From assembly GCA_024690635.1 (NCBI GenBank), contig JAILOW010000039.1:1-31062 (forward strand): a DNA stretch of 31,062 nucleotides, in the 5' to 3' direction. The notes beneath the pieces were generated by a model, which saw nothing but the letters and a program-made list of their open reading frames with translations, ran no database searches and had not been told where the DNA came from. Positions 25,466 through 31,062 of the stretch are shown one piece after another. Position 1 is the stretch's first letter. Each line of letters starts with the position of its first letter. The stretch is from Butyrivibrio sp. (lineage in GTDB: Bacteria; Bacillota_A; Clostridia; Lachnospirales; Lachnospiraceae). A program made the translations under genes and the position numbers.

Positions 25466-25498
25466 AAAAATAAAAACACAGGTACTTTGGTCTAGAGC

Positions 25499-26347
25499 AT
25501 GAAGAAAAAAAGCGGGCTGATAAAACAGCTCCCCAATATAATATTTGGACTGATATTTCTGGCAGGACTTGCGATATTTCTTTATCCGTCGGTCAGCAAT
25601 TATATCAACTCCAAAAATCAAAGCAGGACCATCACATCCTATACAGACAGTCTTGCAAAACTGACTCCCGAAGACTACACGGCTCTTTGGGATGCAGCAA
25701 AAGAATTTAACGATGATCTTTATCACTCTTCGAACTTTATGCATCTTAATGATGAGCAGAAGAGTAAATACTATAAAGCCATGGATCCCACCGGAAACGG
25801 TGTCATGGGCTATATTGAAATCGAAAATATCGGAGTAAGCCTTCCTATTTATCACGGAACGGACGAATCGGTGCTTCAGGTGGGGATCGGACATCTTGAA
25901 GGTTCATCATTTCCTACGGGAACACCAAACTCTCATGCGATACTCTCGGGTCACAGAGGTCTTCCCTCTGCCAAGCTCTTTTCAGACCTGGATCAGATGA
26001 TCGTGGGAGATACATTTTTACTGCACATACTGGATCAGACCTTTGCTTATCAGGTGGATGATATAAATATCGTTCTTCCGGAGCAGACCGGTTCACTTAT
26101 GATCCATAATGGAGAAGACTATGTCACGCTTGTAACATGTACGCCTTATGGTGTAAATACCCACAGGCTTCTTGTCAGGGCAAAGCGTGTTGACTATAAC
26201 GCAGAAACGAGGCTTATCGTACCTGCTGATGCGATCAGGTACAGCCCCATGGTGGTAGCTCCTTTTATCGGAGCACCTCTACTTCTTTTAGCATTTATCA
26301 TTTTCCTTTATCTCACCAAGAGACCCAAGAAGGAAAAAGTTAAATAA
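25499..26347 (+). CDS. Class C (pilin-polymerising) sortase
   Basis: Membrane transpeptidase that joins pilin subunits. 282 residues: N-terminal membrane helix (about 10-30), catalytic domain, and a C-terminal membrane helix (about 248-272), the two-helix layout of class C. Catalytic residues are His152 in LSGHRG, Cys214 in TLVTCTPYG and Arg223 in NTHRLLVR. The lid region includes DPTGNG near 96-101, a variant of the DPW/DPF lid. The ribosome site is weak (only AGAG before the ATG), so it is probably made at a much lower level than the pilin upstream. Confidence 0.95.
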   Translation: MKKKSGLIKQLPNIIFGLIFLAGLAIFLYPSVSNYINSKNQSRTITSYTDSLAKLTPEDYTALWDAAKEFNDDLYHSSNFMHLNDEQKSKYYKAMDPTGNGVMGYIEIENIGVSLPIYHGTDESVLQVGIGHLEGSSFPTGTPNSHAILSGHRGLPSAKLFSDLDQMIVGDTFLLHILDQTFAYQVDDINIVLPEQTGSLMIHNGEDYVTLVTCTPYGVNTHRLLVRAKRVDYNAETRLIVPADAIRYSPMVVAPFIGAPLLLLAFIIFLYLTKRPKKEKVK

Positions 26348-26360
26348 TGAGGGAAAGTTT

Positions 26361-27440
26361 ATGAACAAGGTTAGAAAGTTACTAAACCGCATATGGGCTT
26401 TGGCGACGGTAGTACTGCTCACCTTAGGATGTATGTCTTTTACATCCCAGGCAAGGCAGCCCATCGACCTTAGTCAGAAAGGCAAGATGACCATACTCTA
26501 CAGCTTTGACGGAGCGCCTCTTAAGGGCATGCAGGTGCACGCATACAGAGTTGCAAGTATATCGGAGTCAGGCAGGTTCACACTTCTTGATCCTTATGCA
26601 GGCATCATCGATACCGATATCAACAAGATCAAAGAGCAGAGCCAGTGGGATCCCGTTACGGAAAAGCTTGAGTCATACGTATACACCAAGAAAGTGTCAT
26701 CAACAGCTGATACTGCAACCAATGACGACGGAGAAGCACTTTTTGATGGTATTGAACTTGGTCTTTACCTGATTATCTCGGATCCTCTTGAGGACAAAGA
26801 GAATGCCTGTGTTTATACGGTTAAGACATTCCTTATATGCGTACCGGGACTTGATGAAAACGACGAGTGGGTAAATCCCGTTTATTCTGTGGTTGCCAAG
26901 GTAAAATGCGAAAAGAATCCTCTTGAGACCGATTACAAGATCCGCAAGGTTTGGAAGGATTCGGGCTATACCAAGTACAGACCCGGAAACATAACCGTTG
27001 AGATCTTCTGCGACGGCGAGCATTTTGAGACAGTAACACTTGGAAGAGACAATGACTGGTCCTACTCCTGGACATATATGCCGGGACACAAGTGGACCTT
27101 CAAGGAAACAGTAGATTCAAAGATCAAATACAAGGTTAAGGTAACTGCCAACGGAAGAGAGTACACCATGACCAACGGATACAATCCTCCGCCCGACAAT
27201 CCACCTGACAACCCGCCGGATAATCCACCTGATAACCCGCCGGAAAATCCCCCCGGAACTCCCAATATCTTTTCGGAGCTTCCTGAGGTACTCGGAGCTG
27301 TAAGAAATCTTCCCGCAGTACTTGGTGCAAGAAGACTTCCTCAGACTGGTCAGCTCTGGTGGCCGCTTCCGATCCTTGTGATCGCAGGAGTATTCTTTAT
27401 CATAAAGGGTGTTAGAAAAAACAGTAAGAATAAAGCGTAA
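26361..27440 (+). CDS. Minor/base pilin with Cna-B domain and proline-rich tail, LPQTG-anchored
   Basis: 359 residues. The signal peptide (about 1-31, ending TSQA) precedes a beta domain of about 150 residues and a Cna-B-type domain at about 193-262 (RKVWKDSGY... FKETVD with the E-box glutamate). Residues about 275-301 are a DNPP repeat, then come a spacer and LPQTG at 326-330 with a hydrophobic tail. A proline-rich segment before the sorting signal is typical of base pilins that are attached last and link the fibre to the cell wall. The gene starts 14 bases after the sortase gene and is the last of the operon. Confidence 0.9.
   Translation: MNKVRKLLNRIWALATVVLLTLGCMSFTSQARQPIDLSQKGKMTILYSFDGAPLKGMQVHAYRVASISESGRFTLLDPYAGIIDTDINKIKEQSQWDPVTEKLESYVYTKKVSSTADTATNDDGEALFDGIELGLYLIISDPLEDKENACVYTVKTFLICVPGLDENDEWVNPVYSVVAKVKCEKNPLETDYKIRKVWKDSGYTKYRPGNITVEIFCDGEHFETVTLGRDNDWSYSWTYMPGHKWTFKETVDSKIKYKVKVTANGREYTMTNGYNPPPDNPPDNPPDNPPDNPPENPPGTPNIFSELPEVLGAVRNLPAVLGARRLPQTGQLWWPLPILVIAGVFFIIKGVRKNSKNKA
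27195..27242 (+). repeat. 24-bp tandem repeat encoding DNPPDNPP
   Basis: Unit 27195-27218 is repeated at 27219-27242 with two C-to-T differences, both silent (GAC/GAT). It builds the proline-rich stalk of the base pilin. Confidence 0.9.
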
Positions 27441-27443
27441 ATT

Positions 27444-27485
27444 AATAAGAGAACTGCACTTTTGGTGTATGTTCTCTTATTTTCT
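27444..27485 (+). terminator. Terminator of the pilus operon
   Basis: Eleven-pair perfect stem AATAAGAGAAC (27444-27454) with GTTCTCTTATT (27471-27481), with a T-rich continuation. It lies directly after the last pilin gene. Confidence 0.9.
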
Positions 27486-27498
27486 AAAAAAAGCGCAG

Positions 27499-27527
27499 TT
27501 TCAAGGCGGGTTCCGAGGTAGTATAAT
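27499..27527 (+). promoter_or_regulatory. Probable promoter of the TSCPD-sortase unit
   Basis: A perfect TATAAT at 27522-27527; the -35 position at 27499-27504 (TTTCAA, 17-base spacer) is weak. It lies about 30 bases before the gene's ribosome site AAAAGGAG. Confidence 0.55.
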
Positions 27528-27559
27528 AAAGCCATAATAAGATATAAAAGGAGATAATT

Positions 27560-27802
27560 ATGATCTACAAAACAAAGGGAACCTGCTCGACACAAATCGA
27601 CATAGAGCTTGAGGGAGATGTTATAAAGAGCGTTGCGTTTACAAACGGCTGCAACGGCAATCTTCAGGGCATCTCAAAGCTCGTTGAGGGCATGAAGTGC
27701 GATGATGCCATTAGTAAGCTTCGCGGCATCAAATGCGGATTTAAGAGTACTTCCTGTCCCGATCAGCTGTCCTATGCTATCGAGGCAGCCATGAACCAGT
27801 AA
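27560..27802 (+). CDS. TSCPD-domain protein (TIGR03905-like)
   Basis: A small 80-residue protein made almost entirely of the TSCPD domain, which is otherwise found at the end of some B12-dependent ribonucleotide reductases. The signature TSCPDQL is near residues 62-68, and other cysteines (TKGTCSTQ, NGCNGNL, KCGF) are spaced as in the stand-alone family. It may bind a metal; its function is unknown. It has a good ribosome site and is followed after 17 bases by a sortase gene. Confidence 0.9.
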   Translation: MIYKTKGTCSTQIDIELEGDVIKSVAFTNGCNGNLQGISKLVEGMKCDDAISKLRGIKCGFKSTSCPDQLSYAIEAAMNQ

Positions 27803-27819
27803 AAGGCAGGTACATTCTT

Positions 27820-28470
27820 TTGAAAAAGATATCAGGATACATTTATATCGTAATAGGTGTAGCACTTATAGTTATTGCAGCTCTTATAGTAAAGAACAAT
27901 ATGGATGAAAATTCTTCTGCAGGAAAGGCTTCAGATGAGTTCCTGGCGGAGGTTATTTCCCAGATGCCGGATACTGTGGCGGCCTTTGATGAATCAGGCC
28001 CCATGCCCATAGTGGATGTTGACGGCAGGAGTTTTGTGGGTACCGTGCAGATCCCTTCTCTGGGACTTCTTTTACCCATCCAGGATGAGTGGAGCAAGGA
28101 CAATGCCAGAGTATCTGTCTGCAGATACATGGGATCCGTTTATGACAATGACCTTATAGTCTGCGGGCATAACTATGTGGAGCACTTCGGCACCTTAAAA
28201 GATCTTGAGACCGGAGCGGAAGTCATAGTAACCGACATGAACGGCAAGAGCTTTTACTTTGAGGTTGCCAATATCGAGACCCTCGGAGCTTACGATTCAG
28301 AGGAAATGGAAGCGGGAGAATGGGATTTTACCATGTTTACCTGCACCGTTGGTGGAGCAAACCGTGTGACCGTCAGATGTGAATCCACAGGCAAGGTAAG
28401 CGAGACAGGAACCCAGCCCGACGTTATAAAAGCCGCAAAGGAGAGCAAGCACATCAGAAAGCAAAACTAA
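27820..28470 (+). CDS. Second sortase, single membrane anchor (possible housekeeping/anchoring sortase)
   Basis: 216 residues. One N-terminal membrane helix (about 6-25) and no C-terminal one, unlike the class C enzyme upstream. Catalytic residues are His117 in VCGHNY, Cys175 in MFTCTVGG and Arg182 in GANRVTV. The size and the single anchor fit a class B/D/E-like or housekeeping enzyme; I cannot assign the class. The start is TTG at 27820, with AAGGCAGG about 9 bases upstream and MKKISGYIYI following. Next to a pilus locus it could attach finished pili, through the base pilin's LPQTG, to the cell wall. Confidence 0.9.
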   Translation: MKKISGYIYIVIGVALIVIAALIVKNNMDENSSAGKASDEFLAEVISQMPDTVAAFDESGPMPIVDVDGRSFVGTVQIPSLGLLLPIQDEWSKDNARVSVCRYMGSVYDNDLIVCGHNYVEHFGTLKDLETGAEVIVTDMNGKSFYFEVANIETLGAYDSEEMEAGEWDFTMFTCTVGGANRVTVRCESTGKVSETGTQPDVIKAAKESKHIRKQN

Positions 28471-28493
28471 ATAACTATTATTCTCCGTATTTT

Positions 28494-28524
28494 TTGACGA
28501 TATAAATAGTACAGTAAGTATTAA
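28494..28524 (+). promoter_or_regulatory. Possible upstream promoter of the mecA unit
   Basis: TTGACG at 28494-28499 with TATTAA at 28519-28524 (19-base spacer). Weaker than the promoter that overlaps the CIRCE element. Confidence 0.35.
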
Positions 28525-28532
28525 TAGAATTT

Positions 28533-28559
28533 TTAGCACTCTCGAATGGACAGTGCTAA
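28533..28559 (+). promoter_or_regulatory. CIRCE element (HrcA operator)
   Basis: TTAGCACTC (28533-28541), nine bases, then CAGTGCTAA (28551-28559). This matches the CIRCE consensus TTAGCACTC-N9-GAGTGCTAA at 17 of 18 positions. It should bind the heat-shock repressor HrcA. The usual targets are groESL and hrcA-dnaK; here it stands before mecA. Confidence 0.93.
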
Positions 28560-28575
28560 TGTAACGTATTATAAT
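28547..28575 (+). promoter_or_regulatory. Sigma-A promoter overlapping CIRCE
   Basis: TGGACA (28547-28552), exactly 17 bases, then a perfect TATAAT (28570-28575). The -35 sits on the 3' half of CIRCE, so HrcA binding would block polymerase directly. Confidence 0.8.
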
Positions 28576-28621
28576 TACAGTACCCAAAGAGTAAGATCAA
28601 AAAGGAAGGAGATGATGCTAA

Positions 28622-29392
28622 GTGATCATAATCAAAATGAATGAAACAACAGTAGAATGCAGTATCGCGGCATCAGAACTCCACGAGATCGGCCTTACTC
28701 CGGAGGCTGTACTTAATGGTGCGGAAAATACCACATCATTTTTTGCCCAGCTCAACAAAGAGGTGGGACAGCAGCTTGATTATGACCCTGAAACAGAGGT
28801 TATGATGATGAGCAAGAATATGATGATGGACGGAAGCATCCGTATTTTTGCCGTCAAGATGAGCAATGAAGACATCCAAAAGGCTACCGACCGCATACGC
28901 GGCGCAGCAGAGACCATCCTGCAGATGCTGACTCAGGAAAGAGTCAATGAGATCAAGGAAAAGACCGGCAGGGACAAGGGCGTTGCTCTCAATGAAGTCA
29001 TTACCAATGTGACGGAGACCATAAACAGGATCTATGCAAGGGACGTGGCAGAAGAAAAGCCCGAAGACAATGTGGCAAGCTATCAGCCTCTGTCAGAGTA
29101 TTCCAGATACATGATGGAGTTCTCCGACATGGAAATGATCGAGAGATTCAGTAAGGTGGTCCAGAGACTTCCCATCGTGGATTCCACCCTCTACAAATAT
29201 AAAGACAGATTCTATCTGCTGGCAGGACTTATGTCAGCCAGTGAAGGGATCATCTATGAGATGCGAAGAGCAGGAGTTGAGTATTCGGAGCTTCTGACCG
29301 TCAATTCTCCCGAGGCTATGTTCATTGAGGAACATGCGGATGTTATCATAAAAGATGACGCAGTTGTAAGGCTGGCCGATCTGGCAAGGTGA
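28622..29392 (+). CDS. mecA: MecA-type adaptor protein for ClpC
   Basis: 256 residues. The N-terminal domain (about 1-80; IIIKMNETTVECSIAASEL) resembles the MecA substrate-binding domain. A linker (about 120-165) leads to a C-terminal domain (about 166-256; LYKYKDRFYLLAGL, then EYSELLTVNSPEAMFIEEHA) that in the family binds ClpC. MecA adaptors deliver proteins to the ClpC-ClpP protease and regulate competence and proteostasis. The start is GTG at 28622, about 10 bases after AAGGAAGGAG; it gives the normal MecA N-terminus, while the nearby ATGs at 28612 and 28615 are out of frame. A CIRCE element upstream points to heat-shock control. Confidence 0.85.
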   Translation: MIIIKMNETTVECSIAASELHEIGLTPEAVLNGAENTTSFFAQLNKEVGQQLDYDPETEVMMMSKNMMMDGSIRIFAVKMSNEDIQKATDRIRGAAETILQMLTQERVNEIKEKTGRDKGVALNEVITNVTETINRIYARDVAEEKPEDNVASYQPLSEYSRYMMEFSDMEMIERFSKVVQRLPIVDSTLYKYKDRFYLLAGLMSASEGIIYEMRRAGVEYSELLTVNSPEAMFIEEHADVIIKDDAVVRLADLAR

Positions 29393-30150
29393 ACTGCGAT
29401 ACTGCAAAGGAAAAGGATTTGTTTGACGTAACTGTTTACAATTTTTCAGGAATATACGAACTAGAGAGCTTTTATCTGTCGGATAAAAGCTCTCGTTTTA
29501 TTGATTTAAAAGAGCTGCCGGGCTGCAACTGCATGTGCGATGATGAGGCGAGAAAAGAGATTATGGACAGGATCATTGACTATAGAGGCCTTCATTTTAT
29601 TGATTCCGGCAATTACCACTATATGTCGGCTCTTTTCTTAAGTCTTGTAAAAGAGCCTTTTTCTCTGGTTGTTCTTGATCATCACCCTGATATGCAAAGG
29701 CCTATGTTTGACATTTTATCCTGCGGCGGATGGGTAATGGATGTTCTTGATAATAACCCCTTTGTCAGGGATGTGCACATTATAGGTGCTGATAAAAAGC
29801 TTATCTCTCAGATGGAAAAAGACGACAGAGTGAGGTTTTATGAGCTTTCTGAAGTATTTGGGCAGGAGGAAGTTCTTTTGCCGGATACCGGGTATCCCGT
29901 GTATTTGTCGGTGGATAAGGACGTCATGTCAAAAGATGAGATCATAACGAACTGGGATCAGGGGGAAGCTCTTAGAAGTCAGGTCCTTTCTTTCATAAAA
30001 AAAACAGCCTCTTTTGCAGGTTCGGATCAGGCGCTTCTTGGCGTTGATATCTGTGGAGAATGCGCCGCAGATCAGGAAGACTGCAATGTTGATGAGGCTG
30101 TTTGGGGTAATGACTTATTTAATAAAGAGGTGATGGCTATCTTTAGATAG
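29389..30150 (+). CDS. Arginase/ureohydrolase-fold metallohydrolase
   Basis: 253 residues. The metal-binding motifs of the arginase-agmatinase-formimidoglutamase family can be matched: GNYHY (74-78) in place of GGDHS, LDHHPD (96-101) in place of DAHxD, and SVDKDVMS (174-181) in place of SxDxDxxDP. An acidic residue lies in GVDICGE (Glu224). All metal ligands are therefore present (His77, Asp97, His99, Asp101, Asp176, Asp178), but the surroundings are divergent, so the substrate cannot be named. The start is GTG overlapping the mecA stop (GTGA). A strong hairpin lies within its first 110 bases. Its end overlaps the convergent transporter gene by 8 bases. Confidence 0.8.
   Translation: MNCDTAKEKDLFDVTVYNFSGIYELESFYLSDKSSRFIDLKELPGCNCMCDDEARKEIMDRIIDYRGLHFIDSGNYHYMSALFLSLVKEPFSLVVLDHHPDMQRPMFDILSCGGWVMDVLDNNPFVRDVHIIGADKKLISQMEKDDRVRFYELSEVFGQEEVLLPDTGYPVYLSVDKDVMSKDEIITNWDQGEALRSQVLSFIKKTASFAGSDQALLGVDICGECAADQEDCNVDEAVWGNDLFNKEVMAIFR
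29464..29500 (+). terminator. Terminator-like hairpin inside the arginase-like gene
   Basis: A perfect 13-pair stem, GAGAGCTTTTATC (29464-29476) with GATAAAAGCTCTC (29482-29494), a five-base loop, then GTTTTATTGATTT. It begins 72 bases after the mecA stop and lies in codons about 26-37 of the next gene, so it could end most mecA transcripts. Confidence 0.7.
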
Positions 30151-31062
30151 TATCGCTTCCTTTAAGCTCTTTTATTTTCTCAAGTATCTTTTTCTCATTA
30201 AAAGCAAAGAAGAGAATGGCTCCCGCTGTGCAGCAGATAAATGCGATAAGTGCTGTCATGCGGTAGCTGTTTTTTGTCTGGGATACGGTGACAGATGTAA
30301 AGATCACCAGCGCAAGGGCCTGTCCCATCTTGAAAGCAAAGGTGCGGGCTGCAAAGAACATTCCGCTTCTGTCTTCGCCGGTTTCAAGTCTTGTAAGCTC
30401 AGCAACGTCCGCAACGCAGGCCTGAGGCAGGATTCCAAGGATTGCCATGGGAACAGCCGCTGTCACTGCTATGATAAAGCCCCAGTGAAGGCCTTTTCCG
30501 CAGAAGGTTGTGATGGCAAATACCAGTGAATAAGCAAAAAATCCGATGATGATAAGAGGCTTTTTGCCGATCTTTTTTGCAAGGATATTAACAACAGGAT
30601 AGAGAAGGACGCTGATGGCTGTCATGGTGGCTGTCAGCACAAATGTCCAGGTGTCCTCGATCTCCATAAGCTTGGTCTCATAGAAGGCAAGTCCTGTCTG
30701 GAAAAGAGTCAGTGCAAAGAAGTAGATAACATCACTGTAAACAAATCTTCTGAACTGCGTGTTTGAGAAGGTCTTTGCCAGAGATTTGAAGGGCTTGGTA
30801 TTGCTTGGCTTGGAATCGATGTAATCTCTTTCTTTGATATAAAAAGCAGGGATCAGCATGGCGATGCAGGCTATGGTTGCCATGATGGCAACAGAGAGCC
30901 TTATGGAGCCTTTCTGACCAACAGAGCCTTCAAGAGCACCTGCCACATTTGGAAGAAGGAAAGAGATGCTCTGACCGAGGATAAATGTAAATGAAATAAA
31001 GGTAGAGACGTTTATCCTGTGCTGCTGCGTATTCGCTATCACAGTATTCTGCGGAAAAGGTC
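30143..31062 (-). CDS. MFS/GPH-type sugar or cation symporter (5' part missing)
   Basis: A membrane transporter of the major facilitator superfamily, closest by eye to the glycoside-pentoside-hexuronide (MelB-like) group. On the minus strand the frame stays open to the window edge, so the N-terminal half begins outside. At least eight hydrophobic segments are visible, among them FISFTFILGQSISFLLPNV, VAIMATIACIAMLIPAFYI, FVLTATMTAISVLLYPVV and ALALVIFTSV. The family-like segments NTQQHRINVSTF and SGMFFAARTFAFKMGQA are present. Substrate unknown. The 3' end overlaps the convergent arginase-like gene by 8 bases. Confidence 0.88.
   Translation of the reverse strand, partial: PFPQNTVIANTQQHRINVSTFISFTFILGQSISFLLPNVAGALEGSVGQKGSIRLSVAIMATIACIAMLIPAFYIKERDYIDSKPSNTKPFKSLAKTFSNTQFRRFVYSDVIYFFALTLFQTGLAFYETKLMEIEDTWTFVLTATMTAISVLLYPVVNILAKKIGKKPLIIIGFFAYSLVFAITTFCGKGLHWGFIIAVTAAVPMAILGILPQACVADVAELTRLETGEDRSGMFFAARTFAFKMGQALALVIFTSVTVSQTKNSYRMTALIAFICCTAGAILFFAFNEKKILEKIKELKGSDTI

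Noticed and set aside
27062..27265. Minus-strand Gly-rich repeat protein
   Set aside because: It is the complement of the DNPP repeat of the base pilin, with no independent signal.

Overview
The window looks like a chromosomal piece of a motile, Gram-positive anaerobe, most likely a Lachnospiraceae/Clostridia member (Butyrivibrio-like). This is inferred from the sortase/LPXTG surface proteins, strong Shine-Dalgarno sites, a T-box leader, a CIRCE operator, a MecA adaptor, a flagellar hook gene with a sigma-D type promoter and moderate GC. No phage, insertion sequence, CRISPR array, tRNA or rRNA was seen.

Layout. (1) 1-2754: the end of an Opp/Dpp/Nik-type ABC transporter operon (partial permease, permease, two ATPases). 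(2) 2755-3420: a 143-residue gene of unknown function with its own leader and terminator. (3) 3484-5548: a fused shikimate dehydrogenase-shikimate kinase overlapping queH (queuosine synthesis). (4) 5621-9526: a zinc-ribbon membrane protein, arginyl-tRNA synthetase, and a STAS domain fused to an APH-like kinase. (5) 9553-14336: promoter, T-box leader and trpDCFBA, without trpE/trpG. (6) 14363-15271, minus strand: serine acetyltransferase, converging on trpA. (7) 15342-16893: a lone flagellar hook gene with a sigma-D/sigma-28 promoter and a terminator. (8) 16928-27485: the main item, a sortase-pilus operon. Its leader of about 430 nt carries a cyclic-di-GMP-I (GEMM) riboswitch and two terminator-like hairpins. 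The genes are a coiled-coil protein, a signal peptidase I, a 1699-residue LPKTG adhesin, an LPSTG major pilin, a class C sortase and an LPQTG proline-rich base pilin, followed by a strong terminator. (9) 27560-28470: a TSCPD-domain protein and a second, smaller sortase that could anchor finished pili. (10) 28533-30150: a CIRCE element overlapping a sigma-A promoter, then mecA and an arginase-fold metallohydrolase whose 5' coding region holds a terminator-like hairpin. (11) 30143-31062, minus strand: an MFS/GPH-type transporter cut by the window edge.

How it fits together. A sigma-D driven hook gene (motility) sits directly upstream of a c-di-GMP-sensing leader that precedes a complete pilus locus (attachment). 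This suggests the second messenger tunes pilus expression against swimming at adjacent loci. The pilus locus appears self-contained: export, polymerisation and anchoring functions all lie within about 11 kb. The direction of the switch (c-di-GMP turning pili on or off) cannot be decided from sequence reading alone.
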